NCBI RefSeq assembly: GCF_905147365.1
Contig: NC_056423.1
Coordinates: forward strand, 4,134,501-4,198,500
Direction: 5' to 3'
Length of the DNA: 64,000 nucleotides
From: Aricia agestis
Taxonomy: Eukaryota > Arthropoda > Insecta > Lepidoptera > Lycaenidae
The position numbers and the translations under genes were made by a program. Of this stretch, positions 9,760 to 21,129 are shown piece after piece (positions within the stretch are counted from its first letter, which is position 1; each line of letters opens with the position of its first letter). The notes below the pieces were generated by a model, which saw only the letters and a list, made by a program, of their open reading frames with translations, did no database searches and had not been told where the DNA came from.

Positions 9760-11250
9760 CTTTCATTCATATCTTCAATTTAATAATTTACTAGCTATTT
9801 GACCGAGCTTTGGTCGGTATTCGATAAAACACGAATAAAATTACATTTTATAAAAAATATTCCTAGCTAGATCGATTTATCGCCCCCGAAACCCCCTGTA
9901 TATTAAATTTCACAAAAATCGTTGGAGCCGATTCCAAGATTCCAATTATATATATACAAGAATTGCTCGTTTAAAAATATAAGATAAGATTTAACAAATT
10001 TTAAAATGAATATGAATTTATATAACACTTGCGAAACTCAACACATAGAAAAAACTGTTGAGTCCCGTAGCCGTGCACTCGACACCTTTCAAATAATTGA
10101 AGCTAACACTTTAACTGAAACAACACTTTTTGGACATAAAATATAATCCCAGCCCGGACAGGTGAGCTCGTATATCAGGTTTTTTGCTACCGCGGACATA
10201 GCCGTTTATAATATGGACATAGAGGATGGACTGAGTTTTTATGAGGTTTTTTTAACATTGATTATTACTGCAATGTTTTCATGCTAGAGGCAACACCAGC
10301 ATAGACATTAGACAGTAAACAAAAAGTTTTAATTGGGGAGGGGAAGAGGGGATTTCGGTCACAGTATAGCAATATGACATATCCCTAGGACTAATATTAC
10401 TATACTGTGATTTCGGTTGAAGCTCGAGCGTGTCAGATTAAGCTTATATAGGCTTCCGACATGTGTCTAGTTATCATGATATAGAAATCATATTTCTCAC
10501 GTGGTGGGTTAATTTTTTTTTTTTTTTTAATATTGAAATGTTATCGGATCTGTCAGATTAAGATAGGGGATGTTTAGTATACCCCAAAGAAGCTTCCATA
10601 AACAGCACTGATGATTCAAATGTTAGGTAAGCCTTTAGAGACATTTTAAAATATGAAAAATAAAGCTTCATATTTTCCTAACTAAGCTTCACAGACATTT
10701 TATTTTGCACTAAACTGAATGATTTAGTCCTTGTTATCTAAAATATATTTATAATTTACCTGAATAAGCAATTTTCTGAATATATTTTCTTTTTCAAAAC
10801 TTTAAAATGGCTGCAGTTTCTGAACACACCGCTAAAATAAAAAAAAAAGCTCTTATTATTTTTTTATCAGTTTTACCTAATGTAAAAAACCTACTAGATC
10901 TCCATGACGCTCGAGAGACTACAGAAATAGTACTTTCCCCTCCCCTACTATTTTGTTCTACGTTTTTTCCGTCAATATTATACTGATATAACGTGTGCCA
11001 CATATCGGATTTTGGACGTAATTAAACTCCCAGAACTACACATTTTGAGAATTATTATTATTAGAAGTAGATACAGTATTATGTATCTCTTGTATATGTC
11101 TATGTCTCCGGAATATCGTGTCCGCTCAAATATTTATTCTGTCGACCATTGCGCAGCGGACAACATTTCGAGCGTTCACAAAATACGTCGGTCGCCGGTG
11201 CTCAGTAGCACTTCCACATTATATAATATTCGTATGTTTCATACATTTAT
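9760..11250. other. Gene-free stretch
   Basis: No coding signal. A fragment at 9791-9960 (CTAGCTATTTGACCGAGCTT, with CCCCCGAAACCCCCTG) looks like an old retroelement end. A T-run lies at 10511-10528. Confidence 0.5.
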
Positions 11251-11256
11251 TTATAT

Positions 11257-11407
11257 ACTAGCTGTCCCGGTGAACTTCGTGTCACTTAAAAACCTTTCCT
11301 GTACTTCTACGAATATTTTAAGACTAAAATTAGCCCAATCCGTTCAGCCGTTCTCGAGTTTTGCGCTTAGCAACACATTCAGCGACTCATTTTTATATTA
11401 TAGATAT
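11257..11407 (-). repeat. Interspersed repeat shared with 59980-60125 and 30285-30420
   Basis: Read on the minus strand: ATATAAAAATG start, a box near CGAGAACGGCTGAACGG, then TCTTAAAATATTCGTAGAAG and GAAGTTCACCGGGACAGCTA. Two further copies share all of these boxes. The class is unknown. Confidence 0.7.
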
Positions 11408-11640
11408 AAAACTCAAAGGTGACTGACTGACTGACTGACATAGTAATCTATCAACGCACAGCCCGAACCACTGGACGGATCGGGCTGAAATTTGGCATGC
11501 AGGTAGATGTTATGACGTAGGCATCCGCTAAGAAAGGATTTTGATAAATTCCAACCCCAAGGGTTTCAAGTAGGGGGTGAAAGTTTGTATATAATAATAC
11601 TTCTTAACGTGAGTGAAGCCGCGGGCAAAAGCTCGTCTGA
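11408..11640 (-). repeat. Interspersed repeat, reverse copy of 2945-3190
   Basis: It contains GTGACTGACTGACTGAC, GGCATCCGCTAAGAAAGGAT and the GAAGCCGCGGGC end box, the reverse complement of the 2945-3190 unit. Confidence 0.7.
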
Positions 11641-12120
11641 AATATATTTAAAAAAAGGAGGAGATTTGTCCATTCGACCTTATGCATGCTTTTTGACGTA
11701 TCCACTAAAAATGTAACGGAAGTGCACAAAGTCGGCTACAGTAAGTAACTATTCAAATTCCCCTCCTTTTCTTTGACATGCCCTAGATTCCTAGAACCTA
11801 CCAATACATTTGGGCTCTCTCTGAGATCCGAATAACGTAATTTATTTTATCCATATTCCCACTTGGCTAGTTTTATCCGAAAGCAATATACACAAAATAC
11901 CTTTTTAAATGAACCACATTTTTTTAGCTTTTCAAAAGACTAATAAAACTAATCCAGGTTATATAAAATCCAGGTTAACAAATCTTATCGTTTCTGTAGC
12001 GTCCAATTTGGCTCCGGTTCGGTTTCAGTTGTGACCTATATTCTTATATTGGGTCAGGGAAACAGGAGCTAATTGTGGCCTGCTATCAACATTATCAGCA
12101 CTTTTCTTGAAATTGAGGCT
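11641..12120. other. Gene-free stretch
   Basis: No coding signal or recognised repeat. Confidence 0.5.
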
Positions 12121-12125
12121 CAATC

Positions 12126-12350
12126 GCTATGTCCACACTGTGCACTTTCATCTTCAATTTTCGTCATCAACTTTCATATTGGCGCATTCAGTAATTGAAT
12201 GCGTCGAGGAACGCAACGCCAATATTGTCATTTTTGAAGTTTTGGATACAGTTAAAGGGCATGCGTCGCGGGTATGCCTCACGTTCGCTGTTGACTGCGC
12301 TATAACGCATGCCCTTGACGAACAGAAAAAGGCACAGTGTGGACAAAGCT
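12126..12350. mobile_element. MITE with GCT(A/T)TGTCCACACTGTGC ends
   Basis: The left end GCTATGTCCACACTGTGC and the right end GCACAGTGTGGACAAAGC form terminal inverted repeats of about 18-22 bp. The 18718-18953 element shares the termini and the internal GGGCATGCG and AACAGCGAACGTGAGGCAT blocks. No TSD is evident. Frames crossing it on both strands are not genes. Confidence 0.75.
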
Positions 12351-12570
12351 AATTTATATGTGTCTAGTGTCCACACTCTACCAGAACGCACGGCTTAGTG
12401 CCTAGTGGCTACACCGTCAGGTCACAAGCAATTTTGTGAATGCTGCTATTTAAATAAATCGTTGTATACTTGTGATCTCGCGGTGCAGTGGCCCAAACGC
12501 GCAAACGCGTGTGGATCTTATAAATCCAGCCTAACTGAAAGATCGCCTACATTGCCACTGTGAAATTGCA

Positions 12571-12780
12571 AAACTACGTGTGGCACTCGGGGACTGCCGC
12601 GGTAAAGCTGTCGCATAGCATTTTTTATCAACTTATGCAATTATAATTCGCTTACGTCTAGTCGCACGCATACAAACACCGTGCCACAGTCGGCACGGCA
12701 ACGCACCGACTGATTTTTTTCGTTACGTATTCTCTTGATTCGGTCGCCGCGCTCATAACCCGCAATAAAAGCTATGTTAA
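12571..12780 (+). repeat. Unnamed GTGGCACTCGGGGACTGCCG repeat
   Basis: Boxes in order are ACGTGTGGCACTCGGGGAC, TTATCAACTTATGCAATTAT, CGTCTAGTCGCACGCA, ACACCGTGCC and CGGTCGCCGCGCTCA. The same order appears at 61085-61315 and 61669-62355, and in reverse at 63130-63297. Confidence 0.75.
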
Positions 12781-12948
12781 TAGTTTAAAAATAACCACAA
12801 AACGGGTACTTTTTCTCGACGAACGAACTTATCTCGTCAAGCCAGCTGCATTCTTGGAAAAAACTATCAAAGCTCCTTAGTGTTTCCTTTCTCGGCACAT
12901 TTTCCAGGATAAAACTGAACACAATATACCCTTTCCGGAACTCTAAGG

Positions 12949-13283
12949 TTGGGTTGCACCAGAGGCGTGGTTAAAGTTAAAGTATAGTTAAGTGTAATTT
13001 AACTTTAACTTTAACCTTAACTTTGACCGGAGAAATTGACAGAATATGACAACTGGTCCAACAAGGTTATAAATGAACGTGGGCGGGGGCGCTGCTGCGC
13101 CACTGCAAAAAGGACAGCGTTAGTTCCTTTTTTCGCCACGTGCATTTAAAACCTTGTCGAGCTCTATGGTTATGGTTAAATATGGCGTCTCGATGGCGTC
13201 CATTTTTAACTTTAACCAAAGATTTGACATTTTGCATTGTAGTTAAAGTTACAGTTATAGTTAAAGTTAGTAGTGCAACCCAA
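12949..13283. mobile_element. MITE with TTGGGTTGCAC ends and TTAAAGTTA-rich subterminal tracts
   Basis: The left end TTGGGTTGCACC and right end TAGTGCAACCCAA are inverted. Next to each end lie clusters of (T)TAAAGTTAAAGT and TTAACTTTAAC, which add to the foldback. The 335-bp element has no ORF. No clear target duplication is visible. Confidence 0.75.
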
Positions 13284-14395
13284 TATAAGTTTTCATGCTG
13301 AATTTCAGCAAGATCTATTCAACGGTTAAAAAATATAGAGTTAACAGCAAAGTCAGATACTTTTGCATTTTTATTAGTATCTATCACATCATAGATAATA
13401 TTTTATTTAGGTAGAGCTGTGTTATAACTTATAACAGACATATAAATATACACAGACTTCGTGTTTACAATAACAAAACTTCAAAGCAAACTCTAAATAC
13501 ACCCTTAGAATCAACTTTAGTTCCAAATTAATCCTTAGGTCTTCGCCATAAACGTTATGGCAGGTGTAAAATACTTTTGAACGGAATTCGCCGAAAACCA
13601 GCTTTATACGATAAGCGCATTGCGGTACAAGGAAACACAGACGTAAGTGGATGAAGAGGGTAACTAACATTTTAAAACAGAGGGGCAATTACTTTTTTCC
13701 CCTATAATTTGATCAAACGTTGTAACTTCATCATTTGGCTAATATATCTGGCAACTTATACGTAAAATCCATATTTTGGAACGTAGTTCCTTATCGTGCG
13801 TTGCGCCTTGGGCTAGAGTGAAAAAGTTGTAACGACACTTTTTTAGTAGAACCTGCATGGTAGGGGCAGAGGGCGTTGATAGTATTCCTGCGCCGTCAAC
13901 TAATAAATAGCGACGCATTGTTAGTATTCCTGGGCGTCAGTAGATAGCGTTTTTTTATAATTTTTTTAAGTGCATACTATGTATACAGGTTTTTTGAACA
14001 TAATAAATAACTTCGTTCCATTCGGGTGTCACTCCCTTTCAAGTTCTTTATTTCCATCTTTTTCCCGGCCCTGAAGTCTCCATTTATGGAAAAAAAATGA
14101 ACATTTCAAGTGTTAGTTACCCACTTCACCCACTTACGTCTTCAAATAAGAAGCATGTATGAAGATATCAAAAGAAACGGGATACGTTATCCTTATCATA
14201 ATGACCAGCGCGATGGCCCTTTTTTGCTAAACATGTTATGCTATGATGAAATTATTCCTTATACAGGCTGTAACAAAACTAAGTGATAATATTTTTCGGT
14301 AGACTAATAGAGTTACTTTTGACATCTAATATAATATTATATTTTACATTTAAGTATTTAATATTTTTTAACAGCAACAGAAATATGTATACTTA
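13284..14395. other. Gene-free stretch
   Basis: An 88-codon minus-strand frame (13422-13688) has no recognisable family and no splice context, so I do not call it. A mariner-end fragment (GGCTGTAACAAAACTAAGTG) lies at 14268-14290. Confidence 0.5.
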
Positions 14396-14399
14396 ATCA

Positions 14400-14520
14400 G
14401 TAAAAACTACAACCTTATCTATCGTTCTTGAGTTACAGTCTGGAGACAGACAGACGGACAGACAGCGAAGTCTTAGTAATAGGGTTTCGTCGTTTCCCTT
14501 TAGGTATGGAACCCCATAAT
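14400..14520 (-). repeat. Family C fragment
   Basis: The stretch with CTGGAGACAGACAGACGG, GTAATAGGGTTTCGTCG and GGTATGGAACCCCATAA matches the 5' end of family C in reverse. Confidence 0.55.
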
Positions 14521-14786
14521 GTAACTCTGTTACTGTTGTGTGTTCCTACTTTCACTGTGAACTTAATAAAAAACAAAACACACATACCCTAATTAAAGTA
14601 TAAACAAATTAATAATGCGCATGCAAATCTTCGCTAACTGTCGTAATCACGAAAACATCACAACATCACAACACAACAACAACACCGAATCTATGAAACG
14701 TAAGAGACATTTTGCACCTTGTTCAAAGGAAATAGAAGTAAATATCATATAGCCGGTGGCTGTCCGCTGTCGCCGGTCCGTCAATA

Positions 14787-14958
14787 ACCCCGGGCGCGCA
14801 CTAGCGGCCAGGCCGCTGCGGCCATCGAGATAGATACCTTAGTATGAAACCGCCATAGACCACGCGCACCTGGCCGCACGCTGTCAAGCGGCCTAGCCGT
14901 TGCGGCCATCGCGATAGATACCTTAGTATGAAACCGCTATCTAGTGCGCACCCGGGGT
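14787..14958. mobile_element. GC-rich MITE with ACCCCGGGCGCGCACTAG ends
   Basis: The ends ACCCCGGGCGCGCACTAG and CTAGTGCGCACCCGGGGT are inverted repeats. Two internal direct blocks (CGGCCATCGAGATAGATACC and its CGCGATAGATACC partner) show a partial tandem duplication. A longer relative lies at 23229-23531. Confidence 0.8.
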
Positions 14959-15040
14959 AAATGCTATAACTCACTTAAAAATATTATCTAACGTTAATAG
15001 GTTAGTTTATATATCTTATAAGTGTGAACAGCACCCGGGT

Positions 15041-17120
15041 TGGTACAGTTTAAATCTCATAAAGCTTTTAAAGGAAAAAGAGACAATACGTAAACGAAGT
15101 ATAAAATATAAAAACCCCATAGATAAGCTGGAATTTTCCCTAGCTAGAACTAGATGTCGCAACGAGATTAATGCTTGTTACAAAAAATATGTGCAAAACA
15201 TCGAAGCTTCGATAAGTAGTAATAATGCTAAAGCATTTTGGTCTTACATTAACTCAAAAAGAAAATCCAAAGGTACTTTACCTAACGAAATGTATCTGAA
15301 TGACAAAAAGCACAGAGATCCTATTAACATTTGTAACGCTTTTATGGAAAACTTTTCTACAGCTTTTAATGGCACAAGCTTGATCAATTATACTGACTTA
15401 CTAAAAGAAGGCTGTAAAGACTCAATGCCAGTTAGCACGCTAATTAATATAGAGGTAGATAATAAAACAATAATTAAAAAAATGAAAAACCTTGACCTCA
15501 ATAAAAGTACCATTTCCAAGCCATTAACACTTATTTATAGTAAATCTTTAAGCAGTGGAATCTTTCCAACACTTTGGAAGCAGGCTAACATCGTTCCTGT
15601 ACCTAAATCAGGTGACTCTAGGGATATACAAAATTATAGGCCAATAGCCCTCCTTTCCGTGTATGCCAAAGTACTAGAATCACTGGTCTGTCCACACTTG
15701 AACAATCATCTAAATATGGTGTTAAAATCTGAACAACATGGATTTCGTAACAGAATGTCCACCCTAACTAACCTTAGTTCATACATTGATGATTTGTGTA
15801 ATGCTGTAGACAAGAATTTAGAAGTAGATGCTATATATATGGATTTTAGCAAGGCTTTCGATAGGGTGGACCACAAACTGTTATTGGTAAAGTTAAGAAA
15901 GATAGGGATTCATGGTAATTTATTGATTTGGTTTTGTACTTACCTAGATTCTAGAATTTTAAAAGTAACTACAAATGGGTATGAATCAAAGCAAGTTATT
16001 GCAACTTCTGGAGTGCCCCAGGGCTCGCACTTGGGACCCCTATTATTTTTGATTTTTATTAATGATATTGCTAGTGTCATCAAATATTGTAAATTTTTTC
16101 TTTTCGCTGAAGATCTTAAGATTTATAAAATTATAACGAGCAATCTTGACATCATTCAACTACAGCTAGACCTAGATCAAATACATATTTGGACCGAAAC
16201 TAACAAACTTCCTTTAAACGCTAAAAAATGCAATTTTATTAAATTCTCGAAGAAGCAGAACACTATCGCTTCTTCTTATCACATTAATTATGTAAATCTT
16301 GATCGGGTATCCCAGGTGCGAGACCTAGGTTTAATTATTGATGAAAACTTGACGTTTATTAACCACATTGATACCATAGTGACTAAATCTCTCAAGATGC
16401 TGGGCTTTATCTGGAGGAACTGTAAAGATTTTAAAACGTCATCGCCTTTTAAATTATTGTATTTTATGCTTGTGAGAACGGTATTGGAGTATTGTTCCCC
16501 GGTCTGGAGTCCACACTATCGATGCCATATTAATAGAATAGAAGCGGTTCAACGAAAATTCTTATTCTTTTTAACAATTCACCAAAAAAATATAATGTTT
16601 TAAATACATATGACGAACGATTAGAATACTTCAATATCCAGAAACTTGAGCATCGTAGGTGGATAACTGATCAGATGTTTCTTTTTAAAATGTTAAATAA
16701 CTTATATAACAGTCCTGACTTCCTGTCACGAATAATGTTTTCTGTTCCAAGACCTAACTCTAGAAAGCGAGAGGTGTTTTCTGTAAAGGGTTACAGAACC
16801 AATTTAGCATGCTATGATCATGCTACCGAGAATATGTCGAGACCATAACAAGCTGTACAAGGAGTTCGATGTTGACATTACCGCTCACAAACTTGCTCCT
16901 TATAAGCGAGTGCTAGCAGAAATCCCCTACCCAACTTAATGTGCGATATTGTCATCATCTACCTCATAAAAGCAATTGCGCTATAAATATATTATTATTT
17001 GCATGCTGGGTCTGCCTGTAATTGGGTCTGCACCTCAATAAGGTTCGTGTTGTAATCTTAGTGAAATAAGTTTTTTATAAGATGTAGACCTGTTGGCAGA
17101 CCAAATAAATAAATAAATAA
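15041..17120 (+). pseudogene. 5'-truncated non-LTR retrotransposon (LINE) with a broken reverse transcriptase ORF
   Basis: The open frame runs from at least 15041 to 16603. Reverse-transcriptase signatures appear in order: QNYRPIALLS, EQHGFR, motif A DFSKAFDRVDH (15842 on), motif B SGVPQGSHLGPLLF and motif C at 16103-16114. Motif C reads FAED: the first catalytic Asp of the usual F/YADD is Glu (GAA at 16109-16111), which should cripple the enzyme. After 16603 the protein similarity continues in another frame (ERLEYFNIQKLEHRR, about 16600-16940), so there is also a frameshift. No endonuclease domain is present, so the 5' part is missing. A TAAATAAATAAATAAA tail ends it at 17105-17119. The clade is Jockey/CR1-like by its LEYCSPVW and VQRKF motifs; I cannot place it more exactly. 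It is not a host gene. Confidence 0.9.
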
Positions 17121-17665
17121 AGTTCTTAAGTTATTATTAGACCGTTTTTGAATAATTTTCAGTTTTTATCAAATTGAACTTTATACAAGGGATGAAGGGA
17201 CACGTATACACATCCAAAAGTATTATCACATAGTTGGCGAGGACATTGGCAACTTTTTATAGACGTACGTTTCGTGCAGGATTTTCTTTAAGAGTCTTTG
17301 TCCGTAGGTATACGGACAAGGGAAAATAAAACAATTTTTATTCAAGCATCAAACTTACTATTAACCACTGAGCCATGGAGCCTCGATATTACTGGTATGT
17401 ATCATGCCGGCACATTAGCGAGATCCGTGTGTGGAATATCAACGGGATTTTTGGCGAAAAAACTAAAACTACCCTCCGGCATTTCGCCCGAAAATGGGGA
17501 AAGTTTGTTTGTAAAAATAATTGGAATTCTTGCAGGCGGTACAGCGTTAGCCTTCCAGGAATATTGTTTATACATTCACACTCTTAAGTATTATCACTCA
17601 GTTTTGTTACACCTTGTACTATGCTGAACTACAATTTTTAAATGTTACGAGTAGTAAGTTCACAC
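17121..17665. other. Gene-free stretch with mariner-end fragments
   Basis: Fragments near 17215-17230 (AAGTATTATCACATAG) and 17583-17620 (AAGTATTATCACTCAGTTTTG, TTACACCTTGTA) match the ends of the 46780-47026 element, so this may be a very old copy of about 400 bp. Overlapping frames at 17298-17627 have no recognisable family. Confidence 0.45.
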
Positions 17666-17824
17666 TAAGGGTTGATTCAGACCGCAACGCGACGCGTAGA
17701 TGCATTTCTAAATTAGTATGGATTTGACAGATTCGCAAGACGTCTGACGCAATTGAAATCTGTCAAATCCATACAAATTTAGAAATGCATCTACGCGTCG
17801 CGTTGCGGCCTGAATTAATCCTTA
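17666..17824. mobile_element. Foldback MITE, 49-bp near-perfect inverted ends
   Basis: TAAGGGTTGATTCAG ... GACGCGTAGATGCATTTC and its mirror (17776-17824) match along about 49 bp with three mismatches. The remaining centre also folds (GGATTTGACAGAT / ATCTGTCAAATCC). Possible TAA/TTA flank. Confidence 0.85.
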
Positions 17825-18228
17825 CTGGCGCGCACTACGACTTTTTGCCGCGCGATTATTTTACCAACCGACGAAAATTCAAATAAAATGTCACTGTATG
17901 ACATCTAAGGCTATAGCTTTCATTTTCTACCGACACTGGTCTAGCAACCCATGCCGCCGCTGCTTTTCAGTGGTGTAGAGCAAATTGAAAACTTTAACCT
18001 TTGTCATTGACATTTTAGACAAAAATTCAAATAAAATGTCACTTTATGACATAGGCTATAGGTTTCATTTTCTACCGACATTGATCTAGCAACCCATGCT
18101 GCCGCTGCTTTTCAGTGGCGTAGAGCAAAATGAAATCTATAGCTTATATCATAAAGTGGCATTTTATTTGAATTTGAGTAGGTCGATAAAATAATCGCGC
18201 GATAAAAAGTCGTAGTGCGCGCCAGCTC
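17825..18228. mobile_element. Foldback MITE with TGGCGCGCACTACGACTTTTTG ends, internally duplicated
   Basis: The ends are CTGGCGCGCACTACGAC and GTCGTAGTGCGCGCCAG. The inner block AATTCAAATAAAATGTCACT ... CAACCCATGC ... CAGTGG occurs twice in direct orientation (about 17876-17975 and 18025-18120) and once inverted at the right end. The shorter sister at 18420-18682 has it once per arm, so this copy carries a tandem duplication. Confidence 0.8.
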
Positions 18229-18419
18229 TAAGGGCCTTCGCCCACTGCGACTTTTAGTAGCGATGCAGTCGCGCGACTACTAACGCGCATTAATCGCATT
18301 TGCAACTCCACACAAAACACAGCTAGCGACTGCATCGTGACTGTATCGATGCAAATATGCGACAGTATCGCGACTGCGTCGCTAGTCGCTACAAAAATCG
18401 CAATGGGCCCACGGCCTAA
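18229..18419. mobile_element. PIF/Harbinger-like MITE with TAA target duplication
   Basis: The element is 18232-18416, flanked by TAA on both sides (18229-18231, 18417-18419). The ends are GGGCCTTCGCCCACTGCGAC and ATCGCAATGGGCCCACGGCC. A second copy with the same TAA duplication is at 43620-43836, and a right-end fragment is at 42628-42705. The 3-bp TAA duplication is the PIF/Harbinger pattern. Confidence 0.85.
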
Positions 18420-18682
18420 GAGCTGGCGCGCACTACGACTTTTTGTCGCGCGATTATTTTACCGACCGACCAAAATTCAAATAAAATGTCACTTTATGAA
18501 ATAGGCTATAGGTTTCATTTTGCTCTACGCTACTGTAAAGCAGCGGCGGTATGGGTTGCTAGACAAATGTCGGTAGAAAATGAAAGCTATAGCCTATGTC
18601 ATAAAGTGTCATTTTATTTGATTTTTTTTCGGTCGCTAAAATAATCGCGCGGCAAAAAGTCGTAGTGCGCGCCAGCTCTTAG
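18420..18682. mobile_element. Foldback MITE with GAGCTGGCGCGCACTACG ends
   Basis: Long inverted arms of about 120 bp start GAGCTGGCGCGCACTACG and end CGTAGTGCGCGCCAGCTC, with shared inner blocks AAATAAAATGTCACTTTATG and its mirror. It is the shorter relative of 17825-18228. Confidence 0.85.
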
Positions 18683-18717
18683 ATTCACATTGCAAGTTGC
18701 AACGTAACGCATCGAAA

Positions 18718-18953
18718 AGCTTTGTCCACATTGTGCCTTTTTCTGTTCATCAAGGGCATGCCTTATAGCGCTGTCAACAGCGAACGTGAGGCATGCCCGT
18801 GACGCGCGTTGAAATCGTAGCGCGCGCTATGACACTTTTCTTTCAACGCGGGTGGATTATGACGCGCGTCACGGGCATGCCACATCTTCGCTGTTGTCTG
18901 CGCTATAACGCATGCCCTTGTTGAACAAAAAAAGGCACAATGTGGACAAAGCT
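18718..18953. mobile_element. Foldback MITE with AGCTTTGTCCACATTGTGCC ends
   Basis: Inverted arms of about 95 bp hold GGGCATGCC and CAACAGCGAACGTGAGGCAT. Same family as 12126-12350, but with far better arm symmetry. Confidence 0.85.
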
Positions 18954-19197
18954 AAACTGAACTTTAAACTCCCAAGCCGGTTTCGGTAACGGTGGCCGGT
19001 TTCATAGAAACCAGACCAGCCATGCAGGAGGGACTTTATAATGTCCAAATACGTAGAAGACTTTTTTCCTTTTATTCAAAGCAGGAGGTGACACGACGAC
19101 GCAATAAAAGTAACTACATATTCATATTTTGATATTTCAATTTTGCTTTTCTTTGCATCGCCGTTTTGCGGCTGGTTTTGGTGTGAACTGAGTAGAA

Positions 19198-19535
19198 ACG
19201 TGGTAGAGCCATGCTTCGGTACGAATGGGGCGGCTCGACCGGAGAAATACCACGGGCTCACAGAAAACCGGCGTGAAATAGCGCTTGCGCTGTGTTTCGC
19301 CGAGTGAGTGAGTTTACCGGGTGCCCAATTCCCTACCCTTCCCTTCCCTATTCCTTTCCTTACCTCCCCTACCCTGTAATCCTATTCTCTCTTAAAAGGC
19401 CGGCAACGCACCTACAGCTCTTCTGATGTTGCGTGTGTACATGGGCGACGGAAGTTGCTTTCCATCAGGTGACCCGTTTGCTCGTTTGCTCCCTTAACAA
19501 AAGATGCCACCCTCGTTTGCTCATAAAAAAAAAGA
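19198..19535 (+). mobile_element. Family A SINE-like copy
   Basis: It begins ACGTGGTAGAGCCATGC and shows GGCTCGACCGG, the pyrimidine tract, GCAACGCACCTACAG and CCCGTTTGCTCGTTTGC. The 3' end has a local duplication (GATGCCACCCTCGTTTGCTC) before the final poly(A). Confidence 0.85.
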
Positions 19536-20635
19536 AACCAACATTAAATCCTTTTCACAAGTAACAAATATTATATCAATTGATTTAATTTACAGAGTTT
19601 AATTCGAATGTTCCAGATGGTTCCAGTGGTTTTCAGTTTTCAGGGAAACAAATGAAGGGAGTTCTTGTTACTCCGTTTAAATAATGGCTGGCTATTATAC
19701 TGGTTACCTAAGGTTTTGCTCGATAAGCGGAAATAGACGGCTAATATAAAAGTAACTAATTTAATTTTTATTATGTCCGGAAACCTAATTTTTCTGCAAA
19801 AGTAGTATTTTCGGACCAATACGACCTGCAAAGCCAACGCCCTTGCAACTCTTCTGATGTTGCTCGTGTCCATAGGCGACGGTAGTTGCTTTTCACTAAG
19901 TGACCCGTTTGCTCGTTTGCCCCCTAACTTTTTAAATAAAAATGTCCTTCCCAGCTCTGCTGATCCTGCTCTATATCAGTGCCAAACCACATTAAAATTG
20001 GTCCACTAGTTTAACAGGTTAGCATTCAAACAAACTCTTCAGCTTCCTAATATTAAACTTGCCGATTCTTACACATTTCAATGTACTTCAAGATTTCGTA
20101 CCTATCTGTTTACCTGTTATAAGGTAAGGCGAAACAGTACGAGTATCTCAGGTATGATGAGTTCGAGTTTATTTATTATTTAAGGGCGCGTCTAAGGGCG
20201 AGCTCGACGAAATTACTCAGAAGTCCCTCGAGGGTCGCGAGTTAAGCGTAATCTCTACATGTCGGTAACTTCGTAACACCCTAACTTATGTATTAGCTGG
20301 CAGAAGATATTGAATATTTAAAGGTTTTTATCTGGGTATTGGATTAAAGAGAAGAGATTTTGATATGGAAATCGTTACAAATTAAACACATAAATAGAAA
20401 TACCAACACATTCCTAATAACGTAATTAGGAATATAAACTCAATTACAAATGGAATGGAATGGAATATTTGAAGAGTAGAGTCGTAATCAGAGCTATGCT
20501 GACTACTGAGTAAATATTCTAAGAAGTGAGATAAGTTAGCTATGTCGTACAAAGTAATTTATTTTGCTTTCTCCAATAACGACTTTTCCTAGAAACGAGG
20601 CCTTTCATAAATAATAAATAAATAAATAAAAATTG
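19536..20635. other. Gene-free stretch with one family A fragment
   Basis: 19830-19940 holds the 3' third of a family A copy (CAACTCTTCTGATGTTGC to GCTCGTTTGCCCCCTAAC). The rest shows no coding signal or recognised repeat. Confidence 0.6.
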
Positions 20636-20790
20636 TTTTATTTCTGAATAGATTTTAAGAAAATACTTTCGGAACGTTGATCTACATGATGCCTACCACC
20701 GGTTTGGGAACTAACCCGGCAAGAAGAACCGGCGTAAGAAACTCGCACGGGGCCCACTTTTTTACGAAAAAAAGTGAGAAAAATATTAAT
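20610..20790. repeat. Repeat with CTACATGATGCCTACCACCG core
   Basis: The same block is nested in the hAT MITE at 2185-2395. An (AAAT)n run at 20612-20630 precedes it. Confidence 0.65.
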
Positions 20791-21009
20791 CTTTTTAAAA
20801 AAAGTTTACAATTTATGTAACTTAATGTCAACATACATTTAACCACTCTTCAAATACCTACTGTATTTTTTATTTTTACATACGGCATTCTCGATAGTCG
20901 GCCTAGTAGTAGTATGAACAGGTCAATACGTCCGTGACCAAACCTTATGCGGGAATTCCTCACGATGTTTAATTCCTTCACCGTATGAGCATCCGTATTA
21001 TGTACTTGA

Positions 21010-21110
21010 GATCTGAAAATGTCTCATTGGTACATGCCTCTAACCGGAATCAAACCTGCGCCCTCTTGAGTGCGAACCAAAGATGTACCCACTAGGCCAA
21101 AATCAATTTT
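21010..21110 (-). mobile_element. Relic of a tRNA-like SINE head
   Basis: On the minus strand a box B-like GTTTGATTCCGGTTAG and an upstream box A-like CTAGTGGGTACATCTTTGG are arranged as in the SINE heads. No intact body is visible. Not a functional tRNA. Confidence 0.4.
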
Positions 21111-21129
21111 TCCTAGAGGAGCAATAATA

